From NCBI GenBank assembly GCA_050123335.1, contig JASFHH010000058.1, positions 1 through 9,912 of the forward strand: a stretch of DNA of 9,912 nucleotides, in the 5' to 3' direction. Positions 1 through 6,416 of the stretch are shown here, in pieces. The DNA comes from JASFHF01 sp050123335. Lineage in GTDB: Bacteria > Pseudomonadota > Gammaproteobacteria > UBA12402. Each line of letters begins with the position of its first letter. Within the stretch, counting starts at the first letter, position 1. The translations under genes and the position numbers were made by a program. A model generated the notes under the pieces. That model did not search any database and was not told where the DNA came from. It saw only the letters and a list, made by a program, of their open reading frames with translations.

Positions 1-55
1 CATGTTACGTCCATGTACCTCCCGCGTCCCCATCCATGTACGCTAGGTCTTCGAA
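1..55. repeat. Fragment of dispersed palindromic repeat (ATGTANCTCCCGCGT family)
   Basis: This stretch resembles the central part of the repeat at 2360-2428. Positions 13-27 and 2407-2421 share ATGTANCTCCCGCGT in the same orientation, differing only at N. Both copies also carry CCATG/CATGG-type half-sites close by. It is cut by the window edge, so its full extent is unknown. No reading frame is supported here. It lies downstream of the comM stop codon. Confidence 0.5.
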
Positions 56-125
56 AAAACAACCCAAACCTCTTTAATAAACAAATTTTGACTATATTCG
101 TTTACAAGAAGTTAGCTATATTACC

Positions 126-1625
126 TCAATAATTTCCTCGCAAACTTAATGCTTCGGTTAACGAGTCAATATCGATTAATTCTTTTTTTGCTAAGTCTGC
201 AATAGTGCGTGCTACTTTGAGTGTACGATGGTAACTGCGAGCGGATAGTTTTAGTTTGTTCGCTGCTTGATAAAAAAATTTTTGTTCTTTTATTTTTAAT
301 TTGCAATATCGTTCTACATCTTTATTGGTAAGTTGTGAGTTAGTTTTATTTGCACGTGATAATTGTATTTGTCTTGTTTGTTCAACGCGTTGGCGCACTT
401 GATGGCTATTTTCTCCGATATTTTGCTGTTGCAAAGATAATTGCTCAATTGGTAATCTGGGTACTTCAATATGTATATCAATGCGGTCGAGCATTGGTTT
501 AGAAATTTTATGACGATAGCGCTGAATTTGGTCGGAGGTGCAGCTGCAGTTGCCTGCTGGATCACCAGCATGTCCGCAGGGGCACGGATTCATTGCTGCG
601 ATCAATTGAAATTGCGCAGGAAATTCGGATTGGCGTGCTGCTCGGGAAATAGTGATCATGCCTGATTCCAGCGGCTCGCGTAAGCTTTCCAGGACATGCC
701 GGCTAAATTCAGGTAATTCGTCTAAAAATAATACACCCCGGTGTGCGAGGGAGATTTCACCTGGCCGAGGAGGGTTACCTCCGCCAACTAAAGCAACGCT
801 TGATGCACTGTGGTGTGGAGCACGATATGGGCGGTTTTTCCAATTAGTAGGTTGTAATCCCTGGTAGCTAATTGAAGCGATCATAGCGGCTTCAATTGCC
901 TCCTGCTCGGTCATTGTCGGCAAAATAGTAGGCATGCGGCTTGCCAGCATAGTTTTACCGCTGCCAGGCGGACCAATTAATAACATGCTGTGCCTTCCTG
1001 CAGCAGCAACCTCAAGTGCGCGGCGTGCATGTTGCTGGCCGCACACATCAGATAAATCTAGCTCATAATTATTGTTGGTAATAATTTGAGCAGGCGCGTG
1101 AGGCTTGATTATTTTTTTACCACTTAGATGATCATATACTTCTAAGATATGATTTGCGGGCAAAACTTTTAATCCTTTGACTAAACTTGCTTCGTCTGCA
1201 TTACTTTTTGGAATAATCAAAGTACGATTAGCGCATTTTGCATGTAGTGCTATTGGTAATACTCCATAAATATGTCGTAATTTTCCGGATAAAGCTAATT
1301 CACCAGCAAATTCATATTGAGCTATATTGTTAGCTGTAAGTTGTTTTGATGCAATTAATAACCCCAGAGCAATTGCCAAGTCAAAGCGGCAGCCTTCTTT
1401 GGGAAGATCAGCTGGTGCAAGATTAATAGTTGTACGGCCAATAGGTAATTCAAAATCAGAATTAATTAATGCACTGCGTACTCGATCTTTGCTTTCTTTT
1501 ACTGCAGTTTCTGGTAAGCCAACTATTGTAAACTTTGGCATGCCACGAGATAAATGTATTTCTATTGTTATCAGTGGAGCGTTGATCCCAACTTGTGCAC
1601 GACTGTAAAGTATTGCGAGAGACAT
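126..1625 (-). CDS. comM: ComM / YifB-family AAA+ ATPase (Mg-chelatase-like)
   Basis: ComM is a hexameric AAA+ helicase that drives branch migration when single-stranded DNA is integrated during natural transformation. It is also known as YifB, Mg-chelatase subunit ChlI-like. The 499-residue product matches the usual length of about 500. It has the N-terminal ChlI-like domain (GLPETAVKESKDRVRSA near 36-52, NLAPADLPKEG near 68-78), Walker A GPPGSGKT at about 218-225, Walker B VLFLDELPEF at about 298-307, a cysteine cluster NPCPCG...NCSC at about 347-362, and the sensor/arginine region LDRIDIH at about 379-385. I chose ATG at 1625 because family members begin MSL and an AGG lies six bases upstream. 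An in-frame TTG at 1631 is possible but less likely. A TATAAT-like -10 (1649-1654) precedes it without a convincing -35. The gene appears intact. Confidence 0.96.
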   Translation of the reverse strand: MSLAILYSRAQVGINAPLITIEIHLSRGMPKFTIVGLPETAVKESKDRVRSALINSDFELPIGRTTINLAPADLPKEGCRFDLAIALGLLIASKQLTANNIAQYEFAGELALSGKLRHIYGVLPIALHAKCANRTLIIPKSNADEASLVKGLKVLPANHILEVYDHLSGKKIIKPHAPAQIITNNNYELDLSDVCGQQHARRALEVAAAGRHSMLLIGPPGSGKTMLASRMPTILPTMTEQEAIEAAMIASISYQGLQPTNWKNRPYRAPHHSASSVALVGGGNPPRPGEISLAHRGVLFLDELPEFSRHVLESLREPLESGMITISRAARQSEFPAQFQLIAAMNPCPCGHAGDPAGNCSCTSDQIQRYRHKISKPMLDRIDIHIEVPRLPIEQLSLQQQNIGENSHQVRQRVEQTRQIQLSRANKTNSQLTNKDVERYCKLKIKEQKFFYQAANKLKLSARSYHRTLKVARTIADLAKKELIDIDSLTEALSLRGNY

Positions 1626-1664
1626 AGTCAACCTTGTCTTGTAGGATAATTATATTGGTTGTTA

Positions 1665-1970
1665 TTATTTAAATTTTTTTGCTTCTTTTAGTTCTTGTAA
1701 AATTTCATTTTCTAGTAATTTAGCATCAGGCAATTTATTGACTAAATTTGCTGGTAGAACTTTGGATAGTGTAATTTCAGAAATTCCTATAGGTTTATGC
1801 AGATCGCGTAAAGCATAATCAGCTTCGACAGAGTTTTTATCGGCACATAAAATCAAACCGATAGATGGATTTTCATCAGGTTGTTTTACATAATCATCTA
1901 GTAATCCTACGGCATTTTTAGCTTTTTGAAATACTTGCCTATATTCCTTAGTAATAATTTCTTTGTTCAT
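1665..1970 (-). pseudogene. Internally deleted remnant of a YhcG/DUF1016 PD-(D/E)XK nuclease-family gene
   Basis: The 101-residue frame matches only the extreme C-terminus of YhcG-type (DUF1016) proteins. From residue 23 on it has LLDDYVKQPDENPSIGLILC, then ADYALRDLHKPIGISE near 50-65 and a closing LPANLVNKLPDAKLLENEI. These intact proteins are normally about 340-370 residues. The first residues, MNKEIITKEYRQ, resemble the start of some family members. The simplest reading is therefore an in-frame deletion fusing the N-terminal tip to the C-terminal tail and removing most of the protein, including the nuclease core. A good GAGGG ribosome site sits just before the ATG, so a short peptide may still be made. 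It lies 39 bp upstream of comM on the same strand and could be co-transcribed with it. The family role (nuclease linked to restriction or genome stability) is presumably lost. Confidence 0.75.
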
Positions 1971-1981
1971 AAATCCCTCTC

Positions 1982-2013
1982 AAACTTTCGCTGACAGCTG
2001 TCAGCGAAAGTTT
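1982..2013. repeat. 32-bp perfect palindrome upstream of the yhcG remnant
   Basis: Two 16-base arms (1982-1997 and 1998-2013) are exact reverse complements with no spacer; the centre is GCTGACAGCTGTCAGC. Six T follow on the plus strand (2011-2016), so a plus-strand transcript would form a terminator-like hairpin, but no plus-strand gene lies upstream. On the minus strand the palindrome ends about 11 bases before the start codon of the remnant and would form a hairpin directly before its ribosome-binding site. It may be a dispersed palindromic repeat or a regulatory hairpin; the sequence alone does not decide. Confidence 0.8.
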
Positions 2014-2029
2014 TTTGTTAATAATCAAT

Positions 2030-2306
2030 ATGTTATAACGATCATGTATCATGTGTGGGTGCGGCTCCATTCTGATGTATGATAATAATACCAATTACCT
2101 TGAAATTGGAAAGTTGTCATCCCGGCCCCAGCATGTTGAGCCGGGATCCAGTGCCAGTTGGCTGTTATTTTCTGGATTCCGGATATTTTCCTGCCAGCAA
2201 ACAGGGGCAGAAAAATTCCGGAATGACAGCGTCCATATGCTTGCGTCAACAATAACGCTTGCCGCGTTACATCAGAATGGAGCCGCACCCTCATGTGTAA
2301 CATCTC
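2030..2306. repeat. MITE-like palindromic element, left unit of a composite repeat
   Basis: Exact 23-bp inverted copies at 2057-2079 and 2268-2290 (core GTGCGGCTCCATTCTGAT) enclose about 190 bp with no coding content. Inside is a second, nested inverted repeat: TGTCATCCCGG at 2115-2125 against CCGGAATGACA at 2218-2228, with ATCCCGG (2119-2125) pairing with CCGGGAT (2141-2147) and a CTGGATTCCGG motif near 2172. The GTCATCCCGG...CCGGAATGAC design is common in dispersed proteobacterial repeats. The outer flanks (2030-2056 and 2291-2306) are imperfectly related to each other. No transposase is present, so any mobility would need help from elsewhere. Confidence 0.75.
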
Positions 2307-2490
2307 AAAAAGTGGAGACCAATACATCAAATCAACTTGCAGTAATTGAGGTTGTCTTTTTCAGACAATGCGAAGCCATGGATGGCTGAGCCTTAGTGCT
2401 ACAGGGATGTAGCTCCCGCGTGTCTGAACAAAGACAACCTCATTTGCTGCAAGTATTTTACCTCCAGTTATTGAGATGTTACGATCATGT
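2297..2490. repeat. Long cloverleaf-like inverted repeat, right unit of the composite repeat
   Basis: Nested inverted arms are visible. The outer pair is GTAACATCTCAA at 2297-2308 with its exact reverse complement at 2471-2482. The inner pair is 2335-2359 with 2430-2454 (25 bases, 23 pairing), continued by TTCAGACA (2360-2367) with TGTCTGAA (2421-2428). The apex holds two small stem-loops, GCCATGGATGGC at 2375-2386 and CTACAGGGATGTAG at 2399-2412, followed by CTCCCGCGT. Folded, this gives a long stem topped by two short arms. Similar CATGGATG / CTACAGGGATGTAG motifs recur as intergenic repeats in gammaproteobacteria. The unit shares its left end with the preceding element. Confidence 0.75.
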
Positions 2491-2715
2491 GACTCATGTG
2501 AAGGTCAATGCTGATATGATTAGTATCTCGCAGAAAACGTTGCTGTGCGGTGATTACCACCTTTTTATACAATTGCTTATTTCTTTATTTGGAATTTACT
2601 TGTGCGCGACTTAAATTTCGCTAAAGAAAAGTGAAAGAGTGGTTTGAAAGATTTAGATAAAAACAATTTAGCTGTTGTTCGCCAATTAATCAAGCAAAAT
2701 TTTAAATTAAAAAAT
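2491..2715. other. Gene-free intergenic stretch
   Basis: No credible gene is seen between the composite repeat and the end of the MTAP gene. The stretch holds a weak GGTG/CACC hairpin followed by five T near 2539-2556, and an AT-rich near-palindrome at about 2701-2720 just after the MTAP stop codon. Neither is a strong terminator, so I see no clear end signal for the adenine-salvage transcript. Confidence 0.4.
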
Positions 2716-3513
2716 TTAAATAAACGCATCATCTAATGCTTTTTCGCAAGCGCAAGATCTATCGCCTGGTATTTTTGGCAATAGTTTAATTAATAATTCT
2801 TTGATTGTTTCAAGATTTTTTATCATAGTGCGTTTTACAAATTCAGTAGAAACTGGTTCTTCATGCCAAACATCATAATCAGTTACCATTGCAATTGGTA
2901 CGTAACACATTTCCTTTTCGCGTGCTAATACGCATTCTGGTATTAACGTCATACCAATAGTGTGTGCTCCTACCGCATTACGGAAGAAGTTAGATTCTGC
3001 TTTAGTTGAATAACGCGGACCTTCAATGCATACCGCAGTACCGTGGTCTTGGTAATTAATGTTCATTTCCATTGCGGTTTCGATTGCTAACTGGCGCAAC
3101 TCATTGCAAAATGGTTCGGCTACGCTGATATGACAAACTTCCCCGCCGTCATAAAAACTATATTCACGATTTTTAGTAAAATCAAAAAATTGATCAGGAA
3201 ATACAATATGTCCAGGCGGTAATTCTTCCCGCAAGCTTCCAACTGCACATGGAGCAATAATTCGTTTTACACCAATCTCATGCAAAGCCCACATATTAGC
3301 GCGGAATGGAATTTTATGTGGTGGTGAATGGTGATGTGCTCCATGTCTGGGGAGAAATGCTACGCGCTTGCCGGCATAAGTGCCGATAGTAGTAATTTCT
3401 GAAGTTGCTCCATATGGGGTGTAAATTTTAATTTTTTTTGCGTCGGTTAATGCGCCTGGATCGTAAACCCCAGTGCCCCCAATAATTGCAATTTCAATTT
3501 TTTCTTTTGACAT
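2716..3513 (-). CDS. mtnP: S-methyl-5'-thioadenosine phosphorylase (MTAP), type II-like
   Basis: MTAP splits methylthioadenosine, the by-product of polyamine synthesis, into adenine and 5-methylthioribose-1-phosphate using phosphate; it is cytosolic. The 265 residues show the PNP/MTAP layout: phosphate-loop GGTGVYD at 12-18, PRHGAHHHSPPHKIPFRANMWA from about 55 to 76, GSLREELPPGHIVFPDQFFDFT at about 92-112, IEGPRYSTKAES at 163-174, and the base-binding TDYDVW at 211-216. The C-terminus carries CAC at 254-256, matching the CxC motif of Sulfolobus MTAP II, in which it takes part in disulfide bonding. A GAGGA ribosome site supports the ATG. The gene starts 21 bp after the APRT stop codon, so the two are almost certainly one operon: the adenine released here is the APRT substrate. 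A purine nucleoside phosphorylase is less likely given TDYD. Confidence 0.95.
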   Translation of the reverse strand: MSKEKIEIAIIGGTGVYDPGALTDAKKIKIYTPYGATSEITTIGTYAGKRVAFLPRHGAHHHSPPHKIPFRANMWALHEIGVKRIIAPCAVGSLREELPPGHIVFPDQFFDFTKNREYSFYDGGEVCHISVAEPFCNELRQLAIETAMEMNINYQDHGTAVCIEGPRYSTKAESNFFRNAVGAHTIGMTLIPECVLAREKEMCYVPIAMVTDYDVWHEEPVSTEFVKRTMIKNLETIKELLIKLLPKIPGDRSCACEKALDDAFI

Positions 3514-3534
3514 TTTAATTTCCTCGCTATTTTT

Positions 3535-4053
3535 TTATTGATCATAAGATACCAATGTTTGAATATCATATTCTTTGATTTTTTCTCTTCCTTTTAAAAA
3601 TTTTAATTCGATTACAAACGAAAATCCTGCTACGTTTCCTTGCAGAGCTTCCACCAATTCTGCGGCAGCTTTAGCAGTTCCGCCGGTTGCTAATAGATCA
3701 TCCACAATCCATACGTTTTGCCCGGGTTCAACTGCATCCTGCTGAATTTCCATTATGTCTTTGCCGTATTCAATATCGTATGCGACTTTATTGGTAATAC
3801 CAGGTAATTTGCCTTGTTTTCTTACCATTACAAAGCCTTTATCAAAACGAGTAGCAAGAGCGCTTGCAAAAATTAAACCGCGAGATTCAGCACCGGCAAT
3901 AATATCAATTTTTTTGTCTTTAAAATGACCATAAAGCTTATCAGTGATGTAACGCATTGCATCAGGTGAACGTAAAATTGGTGAAATATCTTTAAAATTA
4001 ATGCCAGGTTCTGGAAAATCAGGATATTCTCGAATATATGATTTTAGATCCAT
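3535..4053 (-). CDS. apt: Adenine phosphoribosyltransferase
   Basis: The enzyme joins adenine to PRPP to give AMP and pyrophosphate. The 172-residue length is typical. Diagnostic stretches are DFPEPGINFKDISPIL at 12-27, the GAESRGLIFASALA segment at 54-67, VRKQGKLPG at 77-85, and the PRPP-binding loop VWIVDDLLATGGTAKAA at 114-130 with its paired acidic residues. All key motifs are intact. ATG at 4053 is preceded by AAAAGG at a slightly long distance of about 11 bases. It is the first gene of a two-gene operon with MTAP downstream, so adenine from methylthioadenosine can be recycled to AMP. The promoter predicted at 4085-4113 gives a leader of about 25 bases. Confidence 0.97.
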   Translation of the reverse strand: MDLKSYIREYPDFPEPGINFKDISPILRSPDAMRYITDKLYGHFKDKKIDIIAGAESRGLIFASALATRFDKGFVMVRKQGKLPGITNKVAYDIEYGKDIMEIQQDAVEPGQNVWIVDDLLATGGTAKAAAELVEALQGNVAGFSFVIELKFLKGREKIKEYDIQTLVSYDQ

Positions 4054-4084
4054 ATTAACATTGACCTTTTTTATTTAAAAAAGC

Positions 4085-4113
4085 ATTCTACCTGATCAAG
4101 CTTTTTGGGGCAA
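4085..4113 (-). promoter_or_regulatory. Predicted sigma70-like promoter of the apt-mtnP operon
   Basis: Read on the minus strand, TTGCCC (4108-4113) and TAGAAT (4085-4090) are separated by exactly 17 bases. The -10 matches the consensus at five of six positions and the -35 at four. The implied start lies about 25 bases before the apt ATG. The -35 box is only four bases from the terminator arm of the upstream outer-membrane gene, so the two transcription units are packed tightly. Confidence 0.55.
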
Positions 4114-4116
4114 TAG

Positions 4117-4145
4117 AAAAAGCCGAGGATTTACCTCGGCTTTTT
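4117..4145 (-). terminator. Intrinsic terminator of the OmpA-like gene
   Basis: Arms 4117-4128 and 4134-4145 form a 12-bp stem (GCCGAGG/CCTCGGC with flanking A/T pairs) around the five-base loop ATTTA. On the minus strand it ends in five T, and it starts 16 bases after the stop codon of the gene at 4162-4821. The symmetric A and T tracts mean it could also stop plus-strand transcripts. Confidence 0.88.
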
Positions 4146-4161
4146 AAGTTGGTTAATAAGA

Positions 4162-4821
4162 TTAACCGAAGTGGTATAAGACGTCTAAGTTCAACAAGTT
4201 TGGAACCCATGCTACAGCAAGAGTGTTTTCATGGATGAACTCATTGTAGTTAGTATAAGTGAAACGGGCACCAAATTGATTGTAATCAAATTGTATACCA
4301 GCACCTAAGTTACCGCTTACAACATTAAGTTTACTGTCTACAGCTACAGCTGCTGTGCGTACCCAAGAAGAGGTAGCGGCGTTCCATTGATAGCTTTTTT
4401 CACTGTGGTTAATGTAATCTACACCGCCTTTAGCAAATACTTTAAAGTATTTACATAGAGGTACATAGTACATACCATCAAAATAGACTAACCAGCCATT
4501 TGCATCCCATTTACCAGTATTTATTCCAGCTGCTTTCGTGGTACGTGTTGCTTTACCATAATCAACAAAACCTAATTCAGTTCCAAACTTTGGTGATACC
4601 ATGTAGCCGCCAAAAATATCCCAACCTAGTTTGTTTTTGAGTGATACACCAGTGTCAACAGCTACTGTATCCCATTTATCAGTCAAATTAGCATTCCACT
4701 TTAAGCCGACACCGATATACCATGGATGAAACATAGGAGCTGGTGCGATAGCAGCAGCGGAAGCAACAGAGCTACCGACTAACAAGCCAGCAGCTGCGCA
4801 TGTTAATAGTACTTTTTTCAT
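4162..4821 (-). CDS. Small outer-membrane beta-barrel protein, OmpA transmembrane-domain-like
   Basis: The 219-residue product begins with a clear Sec signal peptide (KK, then a hydrophobic LLTCAAAGLLVG core, with cleavage likely after ASA at 20-22). The mature part shows alternating aromatic/hydrophobic strands: PWYIGVGLKW near 33, WDIFGGYMVSPKFGTELGFVDYG near 67-89, GWLVYFDGMYYVPL near 109-122, KVFAKGGVDYI near 127-137, NLGAGIQFDY and GARFTYTNYNEF near 171-195, and the closing LNLDVLYHFG. This pattern and ending resemble the eight-stranded OmpA membrane domain, which ends SYRFG. The C-terminal peptidoglycan-binding OmpA domain is absent, so this belongs with small barrel proteins of the OMP_b-brl type. 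A GAGG ribosome site precedes the ATG. It is monocistronic, with its own terminator, and divergent from the next gene. Its specific function is unknown; structural, porin-like or host-contact roles are all possible. Confidence 0.82.
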   Translation of the reverse strand: MKKVLLTCAAAGLLVGSSVASAAAIAPAPMFHPWYIGVGLKWNANLTDKWDTVAVDTGVSLKNKLGWDIFGGYMVSPKFGTELGFVDYGKATRTTKAAGINTGKWDANGWLVYFDGMYYVPLCKYFKVFAKGGVDYINHSEKSYQWNAATSSWVRTAAVAVDSKLNVVSGNLGAGIQFDYNQFGARFTYTNYNEFIHENTLAVAWVPNLLNLDVLYHFG

Positions 4822-4858
4822 AAAAGAGTCCTCTTTTGTTTAACAATAAATTTATATA

Positions 4859-4887
4859 AATATAAACGTATCCGTCCGTTTAATGAA
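4859..4887 (-). promoter_or_regulatory. Tentative promoter of the OmpA-like gene
   Basis: On the minus strand TTCATT (4882-4887) and TATATT (4859-4864) are 17 bases apart, which would place the start about 30 bases before the ATG at 4821. The -35 match is poor. The region is very AT-rich, so chance boxes are frequent and this is only the best-placed candidate. An imperfect GTAT...ATAC dyad overlaps the spacer. Confidence 0.25.
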
Positions 4888-4960
4888 CGAATACCATACA
4901 GGATATCTATAATTTGAAAAAAAATCTAGTTTTTTTAAGCATTTTTTTTAATTTTTTTTA

Positions 4961-4998
4961 AAAAAAACGCTATTTTTTCCGAAAATTAGCGTTTTTTT
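4961..4998. terminator. Bidirectional intrinsic-terminator-like hairpin inside a divergent promoter region
   Basis: Arms 4961-4972 (A tract then CGCTA) and 4987-4998 (TAGCG then T tract) pair over 12 bases. After a T-T mismatch, TTTT (4974-4977) can also pair with AAAA (4982-4985) around a TCCG loop. Seven or more T follow the stem on either strand. It is placed upstream of both neighbouring genes, so it cannot end either of them. Confidence 0.65.
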
Positions 4999-5258
4999 GA
5001 TAAAAATTATAAAAAAGTTATAATTTTTTATTTAAAAAAATAAAAAAATAAAATTAATTTTGAATATTACAAATCAAATTTTTTGCCAAAAATGTATGCG
5101 TAAAAATAAAATTTTTTTAGAAATTATTTTTTAATTGCAGCTTAATCGGGAAAAATTTGTTTAAAAATTATTCACACTATAAAATATTGAACAATAATAA
5201 TACAGAAATAATTATATACATGACTAATTTTTAATCATGATGCTGTTTGAAAATTATC

Positions 5259-5287
5259 TTGCATTCCGGTAGTTTAAAAAATACCAT
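5259..5287 (+). promoter_or_regulatory. Tentative promoter of the 5330 gene
   Basis: TTGCAT (5259-5264) and TACCAT (5282-5287) have a 17-base spacer, each matching consensus at four of six positions, about 40 bases upstream of the start codon. This is the best candidate seen, but weak evidence in AT-rich DNA. Confidence 0.35.
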
Positions 5288-5329
5288 TAATATGAGGATT
5301 ATTGGAAGGGTTATTGGGGCAAAATCTTT

Positions 5330-6412
5330 ATGCGCATAAATTATACATTTTTTATATTATTATTAATTGGTTTCTTTAATACTGCTGTTGCGGGGTCATT
5401 TGAAGCTGTTCCGCCAAAAACTCCCAAACCAAAATGTATTCCAGAAAGACCGATAGTATATCCAGGTTCTTATCCTTACGATGTTTATCAATATCCCTTT
5501 TTTTATGTCAGCGCAGGAATCGGAGCCTATCGTTTTAGAAATCCAACTGTAGAAGTTGGTAATCGAACTGGTACAAATGCCCCCATTACTTCTATTAATA
5601 ATAATGGAGTAACACCAATTTATAATGTGAATCTCGGTTATGCTTTTTATAATCCGTACGCTTCGATTTTTGGTCATTTTAATGACATTATGTTGAAGCT
5701 TAGTTATTTAAATACTTCTAGTACAAAAGAATCCAATTTGGGGGGTACTTTAGGAAACATTTGGTATATTGATGGTGGAAGAAGAGTGGGGGTGATTCTG
5801 CCGATTCGGCAAACTTCATTTACAGCTAAACATCGGTTGATTGATGCTGGTTTATATTATCGTAGTGTTCCATCCACTGCTGGTTTTGATAAGGTTACGT
5901 TTCATCCTCGAATTGGGGTGGTATTTACTAACTTAAATGCTAAGTATAATGTTGTTATAAATTATGATTATTTGGGTTCGCAAGCAAGTGACACTGAACA
6001 ATATAAAGTGCAAACTTATTATTATGGAGTTGCCGCAGGTGAGCAATTAGCATTTCATGTTGCACCACAATTTTTATTATTAGGTGATGTGGAATTACAG
6101 TTGTTATATGCAGATTCTGATTTAGATGCGTCTCAGGTAGGTATTAGTGGTGTTGCTGCCAGTGTTGCTAATGTTAGCAATCATCTCAATAAAATAACTT
6201 ATCGTGCGATCGCTTATTTAGGAGCAAAATTTTATTTCTTGCCAAAAGCTGACAGCGTTAGTCTTGACGCAAAAATAGGTATTGATCATTGGGGGTGTAA
6301 TCCGCAAGTTGTAACGCCTAATGATGATAATGGTGGAAGACGTATCCATCTTTCAGGTACTTCACAAAATAATCCCTTTGTTGCATTTGATGTAACGGTG
6401 CCGATCGGTTAG
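5330..6412 (+). CDS. Exported protein, probable outer-membrane beta-barrel of unknown family
   Basis: I do not recognise the family with confidence. The 360 residues start with a signal peptide (MRINYTFFILLLIGFFNTAVA, cleavage likely after AVA at 19-21). A proline- and tyrosine-rich segment follows (about 28-57, PKTPKPKCIPERPIVYPGSY). From about 57 onward come alternating strands with glycine/aromatic turns (PFFYVSAGIGAYRF, YNVNLGYAFYNPY, LIDAGLYYRSV, YRAIAYLGAKFYFL), as in outer-membrane barrels; the protein ends FVAFDVTVPIG. Two cysteines are present, at 36 and 323. The Legionella major outer-membrane protein family has similar size and texture, but I cannot confirm homology. The ribosome site is weak (GGGG ten bases upstream); the signal peptide supports this start. 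It lies upstream of, and parallel to, the adhesin gene, separated by a strong palindrome, so the two are probably separate transcripts. Confidence 0.65.
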   Translation: MRINYTFFILLLIGFFNTAVAGSFEAVPPKTPKPKCIPERPIVYPGSYPYDVYQYPFFYVSAGIGAYRFRNPTVEVGNRTGTNAPITSINNNGVTPIYNVNLGYAFYNPYASIFGHFNDIMLKLSYLNTSSTKESNLGGTLGNIWYIDGGRRVGVILPIRQTSFTAKHRLIDAGLYYRSVPSTAGFDKVTFHPRIGVVFTNLNAKYNVVINYDYLGSQASDTEQYKVQTYYYGVAAGEQLAFHVAPQFLLLGDVELQLLYADSDLDASQVGISGVAASVANVSNHLNKITYRAIAYLGAKFYFLPKADSVSLDAKIGIDHWGCNPQVVTPNDDNGGRRIHLSGTSQNNPFVAFDVTVPIG

Positions 6413-6416
6413 TATT

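Larger units (their letters stand above)
4822..5329. other. Very AT-rich divergent intergenic region
   Basis: This 508-bp gap separates two outward-facing envelope genes. No coding frame is supported. About 4914-5130 consists mostly of A and T runs, which would favour bent DNA and binding of nucleoid proteins; that effect is inferred. It contains the terminator-like hairpin at 4961-4998 and tentative promoter boxes toward both ends. Between 5130 and 5255 I see nothing recognisable. Confidence 0.6.

Noticed and set aside
2534..2560. GGTG/CACC hairpin followed by TTTTT on the plus strand
   Set aside because: The stem has only four pairs and no plus-strand gene lies upstream.
2051..2614. Open frames on both strands through the repeat island (for example 2051-2389, 2396-2614 and 2049-2330)
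   Set aside because: They run through inverted repeats, lack ribosome sites, and their translations show no domain or composition typical of genes.
2644..2736. A 30-codon plus-strand frame starting TTG, with KDLDKNN and VVRQLIKQNFK, vaguely like the start of an ABC-2 exporter permease
   Set aside because: It is very short, has no clear ribosome site and runs into the end of mtnP. The resemblance is too slight to call a gene remnant.
4076..4106. AAAAAGC...GCTTTTT pairing between apt and the OmpA-like gene
   Set aside because: The stem is weak with a long loop, it overlaps the predicted apt promoter, and a much better terminator lies right next to it.
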